This document shows, piece after piece, positions 26,445-34,169 of a stretch of DNA of 64,000 nucleotides. The stretch comes from Ruminiclostridium cellulolyticum H10 (GTDB lineage: Bacteria > Bacillota > Clostridia > Acetivibrionales > DSM-1351). A program made the position numbers and the translations under genes. The notes beneath the pieces were generated by a model. It was not told the DNA's origin. It made no database searches and worked only from the letters and a program-made list of their open reading frames with translations. Location of the stretch: assembly GCF_000022065.1 (NCBI RefSeq), contig NC_011898.1:2917501-2981500 (forward strand), given 5' to 3'. Every line of letters begins with the position of its first letter. Positions within the stretch are counted from its first letter, which is position 1.

Positions 26445-29057
26445 TTAATTTAGCTGCTGCTTAGGAAAAATATTTATCTGCCCAAGGATATACTTTCTAA
26501 TGAAAGCAGAATCAATCATATTTATGATACCGTCGCCATTAACATCTGCAGCCCACATGTCATCTTCAACTGGGAAATCATTAATATAGCCTAGACTATA
26601 ATCTACAATTAATAATTGATCAGCATCATCAATAATACCGTTTCCGTCTACATCCCCTACAAGTGCCCAGCTGTAATCTACACTGACATAGCTGTTGTCC
26701 CCGTCATTCTGAAGTTCAGGACCTCTGTAAGTTGAATATTTATTATTAATTTTGTCGTGAACCCTGAAGCTTTTTAATGTGACAGGAGAGCCATCTTCCT
26801 CATTGTCTCCCACCATTAAATACCACTTGTATCTTTTACTCTTGTCCAAATTGAACTTCGTGATGAAGTCCGTCATGTCAACCGCAAAGTTGCCATCACA
26901 GGCAGTGCCATCGACATTAAAGTCGAAAGGCTCTGTATGACTGAGATAATTTAAGCTACCGGGAAAGAAATATGCTTCAGGCATGTTTTTGTCCATATCA
27001 GAATAACCAACGGCAATTCTAAGCTGATCTGCTTTTGCATGGCTCACCGTAAACTCCGCAATAAGCTGGGGTACGTAATCTCTTCGTGGAGTCATCCACT
27101 CCAATACATCCTTAAAAATCGGCATTCTTGTGGAGCTGTTAAACTGGCTGAATTGAGAATTTCTATATATACTGTCATAGTTAACATACACAAAGCCATC
27201 ATAACCGTAATTTGATCCCCAACTGTTGGCTATTTTAAAAAGACCTTTCTCTTCAGGCTGAGGGATTCCATCACCATTTACATCACCCCACCAAATATTG
27301 TCATCGTACCCCACAAGGGTCATTTGATGTCCCGAGTTAACTCCGTCAACCATATAAAAGAAGTGCTTTCCAACGGCGTAATCATCATTTACCGCTGGGT
27401 CAGGGTTATCCAAAACTACATTCGGATATTGCATGAAATTGTATGTACCTGTATCAAAGGACATCACATAGCCATTGTTCAGTAGCTGTTTTATACGCTC
27501 TAAACTGTTTTCATTTGCATCTATATATCCGTACTTATCCATTCTGTAGTTTATTGCATTTTCCCATGAATCTAAATCGGTACTCAGTTTGAATCCGTCC
27601 ACACCATCATTTATATACGGTGCATCAGCCAATGTTGCACAGCCTGAATCCAAATACGTTTTATATACTCCGGTCATAAGTCCGGTGCTACTAGGTGCAT
27701 TACCTACGCTAAAAGCAAACTTAGGAGAAAAGACCTTGCTTCCTGTAGTATCGTTTTTGGCATCCCATTGTCCTCCCGCATTTACCTTGGCGAGCCCTAC
27801 CATATGTGTCATCGTATAATACCCAGTAGACCAGATAACGCAGTCGCCGTATATCTGATTGTCTATTCTGGGGAAACACTGCAGTGTACTGTTGTCCACA
27901 GAAGAAGGAAGCGACTCGGCGTATATTGTATTCAAATCTACCGAATTTCCCTGAACAATAACATTGTTAGGAGTACTGTCTGTCATAATTTCCTCTCCCA
28001 CTTGAACAGGATCAGCTTCCACCAATGGCTTGTTTTGCTGCTGGCGTTTAGTATTCATACGTTCTAAACCAATGGAATTCAATCGGATATTAGTAACATC
28101 AGCCGATGATATTAAGGCATTCTGAGACACTATTTTTATAGTGCTATTTTCCGGCGACCTATTTCCCTTGGCATCGACTGCAACCACACAGAGATCAACG
28201 GTATTTTTAAAATCAATATTCGGGCAGATGGATTTACAATCGTGTGTAATTCGTTTTAGACTACCATTTGAGTAAATCTCGTACAACACTGCTCCTGAAT
28301 CATCAGAGGCTTCATCCCAAGCTAGTTGGCAACTAGGCTGGGATTCATAAACCACCCTTAGATTGGTCGGTGCCAGCGGTGGGGTATTATCTGTATATTC
28401 AATATCGATATTTTCAAACCTGGCCGTACACAGCTTGTTGGGGTCTGTTGACGTTGAAGCAAAACCTAAATATACTTTTGAACCCATAGCTATTGTCTGA
28501 GTATTGCCTGTTTTTGTCCAATTGGTCCCATCTGTTGACATAAATGCTTCAAAACTGTCTCCCACCCTTGTTAACTTCAAATAAACCGGGGCATTGCCGG
28601 AGATACTGGCATCAGATGCGGTGGCACCTCCTGTCATAGCCCTGTACTGGTATTGGATCTGATTTGATTTAGATAATGCAATAAATGCATTCTTACTATC
28701 GGTATCCAGACTCTCTCTTATCATCAGTCCGGCTTTAGCCAAAGCATCCGTACTACTTTCTGAGACGATTCTTGCCTGAATTGTGCAGTCACCATTTACA
28801 GGTATGTATGAATAAGTGAAGGAGTCCTCAGTATTAAACACTCCAGACCCGCTGCCTGCAACAATTACTTTATCCGTAAAAACATCAGCGGTAGAGTATT
28901 CATTTGCATTACCTATATTCCTGTAATTCCAGTAATCTTTATTAATAATACCAACCGCTCCGGCTTGAATTGTTTCAAACCCAAGATTGAACATCATACA
29001 CTGGACTAGAACTGCAAGAGCCAGTACTATACTTGCTTTCTTTAGCCTTTTTTTCAT
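26445..29057 (-). CDS. Secreted papain-like cysteine protease with type I dockerin
   Basis: 870 residues. Signal peptide (1-33); beta-sandwich domain like DUF1349/laminin-G (about 36-222); fibronectin type III-like domain (228-312); C1-type peptidase domain with Cys406 (YGDCVIWS), His577 (GHQMTLVGY) and Asn611 (IANSWGSNYG); C-terminal dockerin with two calcium-loop repeats (DVDGNGIIDDAD.., DVNGDGIINMID..). The dockerin should dock the enzyme on a cohesin scaffold outside the cell. Positions 10-11 of the repeats are D-A and M-I, unlike the common pairs of this genus. It has its own promoter and AAGGAGG ribosome site. Substrate is unknown; cellulosome processing or defence is speculative. It is cargo of the asnB element. 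Confidence 0.92.
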   Translation of the reverse strand: MKKRLKKASIVLALAVLVQCMMFNLGFETIQAGAVGIINKDYWNYRNIGNANEYSTADVFTDKVIVAGSGSGVFNTEDSFTYSYIPVNGDCTIQARIVSESSTDALAKAGLMIRESLDTDSKNAFIALSKSNQIQYQYRAMTGGATASDASISGNAPVYLKLTRVGDSFEAFMSTDGTNWTKTGNTQTIAMGSKVYLGFASTSTDPNKLCTARFENIDIEYTDNTPPLAPTNLRVVYESQPSCQLAWDEASDDSGAVLYEIYSNGSLKRITHDCKSICPNIDFKNTVDLCVVAVDAKGNRSPENSTIKIVSQNALISSADVTNIRLNSIGLERMNTKRQQQNKPLVEADPVQVGEEIMTDSTPNNVIVQGNSVDLNTIYAESLPSSVDNSTLQCFPRIDNQIYGDCVIWSTGYYTMTHMVGLAKVNAGGQWDAKNDTTGSKVFSPKFAFSVGNAPSSTGLMTGVYKTYLDSGCATLADAPYINDGVDGFKLSTDLDSWENAINYRMDKYGYIDANENSLERIKQLLNNGYVMSFDTGTYNFMQYPNVVLDNPDPAVNDDYAVGKHFFYMVDGVNSGHQMTLVGYDDNIWWGDVNGDGIPQPEEKGLFKIANSWGSNYGYDGFVYVNYDSIYRNSQFSQFNSSTRMPIFKDVLEWMTPRRDYVPQLIAEFTVSHAKADQLRIAVGYSDMDKNMPEAYFFPGSLNYLSHTEPFDFNVDGTACDGNFAVDMTDFITKFNLDKSKRYKWYLMVGDNEEDGSPVTLKSFRVHDKINNKYSTYRGPELQNDGDNSYVSVDYSWALVGDVDGNGIIDDADQLLIVDYSLGYINDFPVEDDMWAADVNGDGIINMIDSAFIRKYILGQINIFPKQQLN

Positions 29058-29103
29058 GTAGCCTCCTTGAAAATGTAATAGAATATATTAGAATAACATA
29101 TTA

Positions 29104-29133
29104 TATATACCATTTTTAGTATATTAATGTCAA
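29104..29133 (-). promoter_or_regulatory. Promoter of the dockerin protease
   Basis: Minus-strand consensus -35 TTGACA (29128-29133), 18-bp spacer, -10 TATATA (29104-29109), about 47 bp before the ATG. Confidence 0.7.
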
Positions 29134-29228
29134 ATATATGCTTTTTTACAACTTCTTGGCTTAAATCGCAAAATTAAAACTTTTTTCAAACCTTTAAAAT
29201 TGTTTTTCTTTTATGGCTTTACGTGAAA

Positions 29229-29650
29229 GAAAGGACCGTATGTCAATGGCAAGCGGTCTTGAAGTAAGAGTTCCCTTCGCAGACCACCGGATTCTGGAAT
29301 ACGTGTACAATGTACCATGGAAGCTTAAATTCAAAAATAAAGTTGAGAAATCACTTTTAAGGGAAGCCATGAGTGATTATCTGCCTGCCAAGATTTTGCA
29401 CAGGAAAAAGAGCCCTTATCCTAAAACCCATAACCCTGAATATGAAGCAATTATTTCAGAAATGTTCGAGGAGGTTATGTCTACCCCAGATTCCATACTC
29501 AAGGATATACTTCACCCGGATACACTGCCTCTCCTGCGTTCCGGCAGTAACATAACATGGTATGGGCAGCTTATGGGAAGACCACAACTTATTGCCTGGC
29601 TTATACAGTTGGATTACTGGTTTAAGGAGTATAAAGTAAAAATAGTCTAA
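29229..29650 (+). pseudogene. asnB: Asparagine synthetase, 3' part, cut off by the element
   Basis: The last 138-140 codons of AsnB: RKDRMSMASGLEVRVPFADHRILEYVYNVPW through the C-terminus, with the usual KSPYPKTHNPEY segment. An ATG at 29213 opens the frame but has no ribosome site, so independent translation is unlikely. The frame continues exactly from the 5' part when the 7-bp cores are fused. A normal terminator follows, showing that this was the native 3' end. Confidence 0.9.
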
Positions 29651-29653
29651 AAT

Positions 29654-29702
29654 AAAGAAGGTACAGGAATTATATAAACATTCCTGCGTACCTTCTTTTT
29701 TT
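29654..29702 (+). terminator. asnB terminator
   Basis: AAAGAAGGTAC (29654-29664) and GTACCTTCTTT (29688-29698) with an inner GGAAT/ATTCC pair and a T-run. It may also serve the convergent MFS gene. Confidence 0.85.
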
Positions 29703-29708
29703 ATGAAC

Positions 29709-31025
29709 TTAAATATTAGAATTGCTAAATTTGAATTTGGATATGCCAAACATACTTACTATTAAAACAATCACCGCTGCTAAAAAGAGCATCTGCATAT
29801 TACCGATTGAAAACCCTCCAAGAGAAACTCCTCTGGTATCCATAACCTTAATGAAGAGTGAACCTGCTAGAGTTCCTAGAAATCCAATTATACCATTTAC
29901 CGCCGACGAAAAACCCATGTATACCGTTTTATTATCGGCAGGTGAATAACTGTACTGCAAATTATTCACAGAGATATTTACTCCTGAAATTGCAGCTCCA
30001 CCAAGTATATGAGCTACAGGCATTAAAATGTATACCGTATCTGGATTTATAAAAAACCATGTAAGAAAGCTTAAAATCTGTAGAACAATCATAAGCTTCA
30101 TAATATACAGCCACGATTTTTTATCTGCAATTTTTCCCCAGAACCTAACGGATACTACACTTGTGATTGATGCCAGAACAGCCATTACCGTAACAAGTCC
30201 ATATCTCAAATGAAGGATTGATACCATATAAACCGAAGTAAATGGGAAAGCTATCTGATAACCTAAATTCCAAAATAGAGTTATGAAAGTTATTTTCATG
30301 AAATTCTTGTTTTTAACAGGTAGCGAAAATAAATTTTTAAATGAAACCCCTGGTTTTAAAACAGGATTAACGGGTTCTTTAATTTTTGAAAACAAAACAG
30401 TGTTTATAATGGCGGTAACAATAACAAAAGCATATAATACAATAAACCCGGTAAATTGTTGTCCCATTCGTTCAAATTTATCGAGAACCTGTCCCATAAT
30501 AAGGGTAACAACAGTAACGGTACCCAGAACTATTGACTCCCGTTTTCCATAATAATCACCTCTTATTCTTTTCGGGGTTATATTCAGCAACCACGTCTGT
30601 GCATAAGGAGTTGTAAAAGCCAGGATTAAGTTTGCAATGAAGAATACCCATATCAACAATTGAACCCTTACTGTTTTGTATGGACTTATGAAAGGTATAA
30701 GTATCATAAGCCCCATCATTAATCTTCCAATAAAGCATAGCATACAGGTCAGTAATTTCCTGCTCTCCAGCTTCTCAATTACTATAGGGGAAAAAACCGT
30801 TACTATTCCTGCTAATACAGGAATTGCAGCTATAATTCCAGCTTTTTCATCGCTAGCACCAAGATACTTGGCGAATCCGACTAAAAAAGCTCCGCTGGTT
30901 AGGGTAAGAATACTTCTGGCGGTACAGCCCTCAAAAATAGATAAATTCCTTGACACCCTCATATCTTCTTCTGAAAGACTTTCTTTATTAAAATATATTT
31001 CCTTGAACTTCGTCAATAAATTCAC
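29709..31025 (-). CDS. MFS transporter
   Basis: Integral membrane protein of about 438 residues with roughly 12 hydrophobic segments and the major facilitator layout: PVLAGIVTVFSPIVIEKLESRK between early helices and RFWGKIADKKSWLYIM, an RxxGxxADxxxxR-like loop, in the second half. Substrate not predictable. The open frame reaches 31082, but GAGGTG lies nine bases before a GTG at 31025, which I prefer as start. It stands alone, convergent with asnB. Confidence 0.82.
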   Translation of the reverse strand: MNLLTKFKEIYFNKESLSEEDMRVSRNLSIFEGCTARSILTLTSGAFLVGFAKYLGASDEKAGIIAAIPVLAGIVTVFSPIVIEKLESRKLLTCMLCFIGRLMMGLMILIPFISPYKTVRVQLLIWVFFIANLILAFTTPYAQTWLLNITPKRIRGDYYGKRESIVLGTVTVVTLIMGQVLDKFERMGQQFTGFIVLYAFVIVTAIINTVLFSKIKEPVNPVLKPGVSFKNLFSLPVKNKNFMKITFITLFWNLGYQIAFPFTSVYMVSILHLRYGLVTVMAVLASITSVVSVRFWGKIADKKSWLYIMKLMIVLQILSFLTWFFINPDTVYILMPVAHILGGAAISGVNISVNNLQYSYSPADNKTVYMGFSSAVNGIIGFLGTLAGSLFIKVMDTRGVSLGGFSIGNMQMLFLAAVIVLIVSMFGISKFKFSNSNI

Positions 31026-31165
31026 TGCTATGTACACCTCGGTTTTTTTAAGAAAATCTAACTTGCCCAAACATGTTGACATAAATATTATATATCATAA
31101 GTAAGCAGTTGTGAAAAATTTTTAGTAAAAATGCCATTTTTATTGATTTTCTAAATTAAAGGGAC

Positions 31166-31195
31166 TTGTTGAGATTTAGTCTAGCATGATACAAT
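31166..31195 (+). promoter_or_regulatory. Promoter of the antiporter leader
   Basis: -35 TTGTTG (31166-31171), 18-bp spacer, -10 TACAAT (31190-31195). A transcript from here meets the hairpin at 31237-31265 before reaching the antiporter gene. Confidence 0.45.
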
Positions 31196-31236
31196 AATAA
31201 ATGTGAGATTTCTGTTTGATAATAATCTACCATTGT

Positions 31237-31265
31237 AGGAAGTCCGTTTTAGGATTTCCTTTTTA
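31237..31265 (+). terminator. Attenuator-like terminator before the antiporter gene
   Basis: AGGAAGTCC (31237-31245) pairs fully with GGATTTCCT (31252-31260), one G-U, followed by TTTTTATTG. It lies about 70 bp before the start codon, inside the leader. Confidence 0.6.
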
Positions 31266-31335
31266 TTGTTTTAATGGAAAATCCACACATACATAATATT
31301 GACCGTGCATCAAAAAGAGAAAAGAAGGTGTAAAT

Positions 31336-32526
31336 TTGGAAAAGGTTCTTATTGATATTGCCCTTATTCTTATTTTTACAAAAATAGGAGGACTTGTAAG
31401 CAGAAAATTTAAAATGCCGGAAGTACTAGGAGCATTAATTGCAGGTGTTATTCTCGGCCCTGCGGTTTTGAAGCTAGTTGACTATACTGAACATATTAGG
31501 CTGCTCTCGGATTTAGGCGTTATCATGCTTATGTTTCTAGCCGGTCTCGAGACTAATGTGGATGAGCTGAAAAAAGCAGGAAAAACCTCCTTTGTTATTG
31601 CTATCGGAGGAGTAATCGTACCTTTGATACTGGGAACAGCTGCCGCATACCTGTTTTTTACAAACTTCTGGGAAAACCTGTTTGTGGGTGTTATTCTTAC
31701 GGCTACCAGTGTCAGTATATCGGTTGAAACACTTAACGAGCTTGGTAAACTGAATACAAAAGCGGGAGTAAATATTCTTGGTGCAGCTGTTATCGACGAT
31801 GTTCTGGGCCTGATTCTTATATCAATTGTTCTTGCTGTATCTAAAACCGTCGGTAGCGGTGCATCTGGTTCAGATGCTGTATTAAGCCTTGTTCTAACCT
31901 TTGTCAAAATAATTGTATTCTGTGTAATTGCAGTAATTATGATTGCAATAGTGCCTAAATTTATTAATAAAATCAAAGCAGACGGTAACCACAAACGTGA
32001 CCTATTAACCTATGCCATAGCTATGGCACTTATTCTGGCATGTGTATCCGAATTGCTTGGCATTGCTGCAATAACAGGTGCTTATATATGCGGTCTGACA
32101 CTTTCACAGTTCATACACAGAGATTATATTGAAAAAAATGTTAAAGCTATATCATCGGGGTTTTTGTCACTGATATTCTTTGCAAGCGTTGGTATTGCAG
32201 CAGACATCAAAGGGTTAAACTTCGAGGTTGTACTTATTACCCTTGTTATGTTTGCCATAGCTGTTGCGGGCAAGCTCTTTGGCTGCGGAGGAGCAGCAAA
32301 GCTATTCAAAATGAGCAAGCAGGAATGTATTCAGATAGGTGTAGGTATGATTTCAAGAGGCGAGGTTGCTATTATTACTGCAAACATTGGAATGCAAAGC
32401 AAGATTATCTCCGAGGAGATATATATTCCAACACTTATTGTAGTTATTCTTACCACAGTAATAACTCCGGCACTGCTAAAGGTTGTATTCAGCTCAAAGC
32501 ATGGTTTGAATGATTCTGCTGCGTAA
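31336..32526 (+). CDS. Cation:proton antiporter (CPA2, NapA type)
   Basis: 396-residue polytopic membrane protein exchanging Na+ or K+ for protons. It opens with two helices around FKMPEVLGALIAGVILGPAVL. The paired aspartates of the ion site are Asp154-Asp155 (AAVIDDVLGLI), a mark of electrogenic NapA-type Na+/H+ exchange. No C-terminal TrkA-N nucleotide-binding domain is attached, unlike KefB/KefC. Start is TTG with GAAGGTG upstream. It is a single gene, preceded by a possible attenuator and followed by a bidirectional terminator. Confidence 0.9.
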   Translation: MEKVLIDIALILIFTKIGGLVSRKFKMPEVLGALIAGVILGPAVLKLVDYTEHIRLLSDLGVIMLMFLAGLETNVDELKKAGKTSFVIAIGGVIVPLILGTAAAYLFFTNFWENLFVGVILTATSVSISVETLNELGKLNTKAGVNILGAAVIDDVLGLILISIVLAVSKTVGSGASGSDAVLSLVLTFVKIIVFCVIAVIMIAIVPKFINKIKADGNHKRDLLTYAIAMALILACVSELLGIAAITGAYICGLTLSQFIHRDYIEKNVKAISSGFLSLIFFASVGIAADIKGLNFEVVLITLVMFAIAVAGKLFGCGGAAKLFKMSKQECIQIGVGMISRGEVAIITANIGMQSKIISEEIYIPTLIVVILTTVITPALLKVVFSSKHGLNDSAA

Positions 32527-32540
32527 GACTGGTACAAAAT

Positions 32541-32580
32541 AATCCTGCCCTTATTTCATAAGGTAAGCAGGATTATTTTT
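32541..32580. terminator. Bidirectional terminator
   Basis: AATCCTGC (32541-32548) pairs with GCAGGATT (32567-32574), with T-runs outside on both strands, between the antiporter and the SurA-like gene. Confidence 0.8.
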
Positions 32581-32601
32581 ACATTTACATATAGTACAAC
32601 T

Positions 32602-33297
32602 CTAATTGCCGCTTTCAACTTCTGCTTTCAATTTTGAATCATTAAATTCTATCTTTGCATTATTGTATAGATTTTTTTTGTAATCCTCAAAATATTTCTT
32701 TTTTGCTTTCGTTAACTCTGCTGGTTTTACATTCTGAACCAATATTTTTTGATCATTTATAGCATCTTTTGTAAATTTTTCATACAGTGCATTTATCGTC
32801 AAATATTCTTTGAGTTCCTGCGCATGGAAGTCATTCCAGTATTCATCTTCACTTAGTCCCAGTGCCTCTTTATACGCTAAAAAAGCCTCCAGGTTTTCTT
32901 TTCCGATGTTTCCGCTGTTTATGATTTCTTTTTCCTCTAGCGAAGCTTTCCTTGCCTCTTCATCACTTATCTTAATACCCTGCTTTTTTGCTTTATCAAG
33001 TAATAGTATTTTTACTGCAATAGCTTTTACATTTTCACTGTCTGTTATATCCAAATTACCCAGTGACTGTTCCAATTCTTTTCTCTTATTTACTTGATCT
33101 ACAGTTACCTCAAGACCATTAATTGTGAAAGCTACTTTATTATCCTTGCTGGCTAAATGCTTTTTAGTGATGTCTCCGAATTTGGTAACTTTCTCTTTTT
33201 GCGTTGGGCTGGGTTCTCCACTTGCCATTAAAATAGACGAAAATACTGCTATACCTACCAATAGAACTGCTATAATCACAATTCTAATTTTTTTCAT
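32602..33297 (-). CDS. Membrane-anchored SurA_N-like protein
   Basis: 231 residues. A signal or anchor helix (IRIVIIAVLLVGIAVFSSILM) is followed by an extracellular helical region that fits the SurA/PrsA N-terminal chaperone fold: VAFTINGLEVTVDQVNKRKELEQS.., DKAKKQGIKISDEEARKAS.., and ALGLSEDEYWNDFHAQELKEYLTINAL. No peptidyl-prolyl isomerase domain is present. The role is inferred as extracytoplasmic folding or binding of secreted proteins. It stands alone. Confidence 0.75.
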   Translation of the reverse strand: MKKIRIVIIAVLLVGIAVFSSILMASGEPSPTQKEKVTKFGDITKKHLASKDNKVAFTINGLEVTVDQVNKRKELEQSLGNLDITDSENVKAIAVKILLLDKAKKQGIKISDEEARKASLEEKEIINSGNIGKENLEAFLAYKEALGLSEDEYWNDFHAQELKEYLTINALYEKFTKDAINDQKILVQNVKPAELTKAKKKYFEDYKKNLYNNAKIEFNDSKLKAEVESGN

Positions 33298-33570
33298 ATT
33301 AACAACCTTCTCCTTTTATTTAGGTTAATTACAAATAGTAAATGTATCAGTAATTGAAGGTTAACCATATTTTTTTTTGTATAAGGCCTGTATGTATAGA
33401 TTATATCGTATATTACATATTTTGTAAATAATGTCATATACTTATAATATTATGTGTAGGTCACCTGTTTTTGGAAATCAATATTAACTCCAAAACTCCA
33501 ACTATAAGTACTCCTACTGCTATGAACTGGGCAACCAACTGTGATACATCTCCCTAATTTATGTCACCTA
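33298..33570. other. Intergenic stretch upstream of the riboswitch promoter
   Basis: No supported gene. A 25-codon hydrophobic frame on the minus strand (33461-33538, VAQFIAVGVLIVGVLELILI core) resembles short holin-like peptides but lacks a convincing start codon; it may be a relic. Confidence 0.3.
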
Positions 33571-33599
33571 TTGACTAGCAATACACCCTTTGATATTAT
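33571..33599 (+). promoter_or_regulatory. Promoter of the guanidine riboswitch unit
   Basis: -35 TTGACT (33571-33576), 17-bp spacer, -10 TATTAT (33594-33599), just before the riboswitch. Confidence 0.8.
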
Positions 33600-33621
33600 C
33601 TATTTAAACAAAATAGCATAT

Positions 33622-33756
33622 AGTTTTATAGGGTTCCGCAGTTTAATTTAAACAACTGGTCTGGTCCGAGATAAAACGCACAGTTTAATGTGTTCACGGA
33701 AGGATAAAAGCCTGGGAGATATTTATATTAATATCACTCAGGCTTTTTTATTTTTT
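33622..33756 (+). ncRNA. Guanidine-I (ykkC) riboswitch with terminator
   Basis: The leader carries the conserved blocks of the class I guanidine riboswitch in order: AGGGTTCCGC (33630-), CTGGTCCGAGA (33661-), ACGGAAGGATAAAAGCC (33696-) and TGGGAGA. The 3' end of the aptamer, AAAAGCCTG (33707-33715), can instead pair with CAGGCTTTT (33739-33747) followed by a T-run, forming the terminator at 33707-33756. Bound guanidinium is known to stabilise the aptamer and prevent this terminator, turning the gene on. The exporter gene begins 24 bp after the terminator. Confidence 0.93.
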
Positions 33757-33778
33757 AATTAAAAGGAGAGTGTAGCAA

Positions 33779-34096
33779 ATGAAATGGATAATGCTTATAA
33801 TTGCGGGTCTTCTGGAAACTGGCTGGGCTGTGGGGTTAAAGTATTCCTATGGATTTACAAAGCCTATTCCGAGTATTTTTACTATAGCGGGTATGATAGC
33901 AAGTTTTTTCTTTCTATCATTGGCACTAAAGAATCTTCCTTTGGGTACGGCATACGCAATTTGGACGGGAATTGGTACAGTTGGTACTGTAATTTTAGGA
34001 ATAATTTTATTTAAAGAGCCTATTGATATAATCAGACTAATTTGTATTGGGTTCATAGTAGTTGGGATAGTAGGACTAAAGGTTGTTTCTCATTAA
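33779..34096 (+). CDS. gdx: SMR-family guanidinium exporter
   Basis: 105-residue, four-helix small multidrug resistance protein of the SugE/Gdx branch. The essential glutamate is in AGLLETGWAVGLKYS (Glu13), and GTAYAIWTGIG is the subgroup signature. Members export guanidinium in exchange for protons as dual-topology dimers. The upstream guanidine riboswitch makes this assignment firm. AAGGAGAG precedes the ATG. Only one SMR gene is present, so it should act as a homodimer. Confidence 0.93.
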   Translation: MKWIMLIIAGLLETGWAVGLKYSYGFTKPIPSIFTIAGMIASFFFLSLALKNLPLGTAYAIWTGIGTVGTVILGIILFKEPIDIIRLICIGFIVVGIVGLKVVSH

Positions 34097-34103
34097 TACA
34101 TGC

Positions 34104-34153
34104 TAAAAAAACCCCCCTGTTCCTAACCTTTGTGGTTGTGGAATCGGGGGGGT
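34104..34153 (-). terminator. Terminator of the M16 peptidase gene
   Basis: CCCCCC (34112-34117) and GGGGGG (34146-34151) with inner pairing; the A-run on the left is a T-run on the minus strand, just after the peptidase stop. Confidence 0.8.
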
Positions 34154-34169
34154 GTACTTCGTACAGGAA

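Larger units (their letters stand above)
23570..29235. mobile_element. Serine-recombinase element inserted in asnB
   Basis: About 5.66 kb between the two copies of GAAAGGA (23570-23576 and 29229-29235), each embedded in codons for E-R-K-D of AsnB. Contents: a 57-residue membrane peptide, a large serine recombinase, a 51-residue ORF and a dockerin-bearing cysteine protease, all on the minus strand, opposite to asnB. The boundaries come from the abrupt loss and resumption of AsnB homology. Exact strand-exchange bases within the 7-bp core are not resolved. No conjugation, phage structural or replication genes are present. Confidence 0.85.

Noticed and set aside
29213-29650. 3' asnB fragment as an independent gene
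   Set aside because: The ATG at 29213 has no ribosome site and the fragment lacks the glutaminase and ATP-loop regions.
33461-33538. Short hydrophobic minus-strand peptide similar to holin-like toxins
   Set aside because: No convincing start codon and only a distant ribosome site; noted as a possible relic only.
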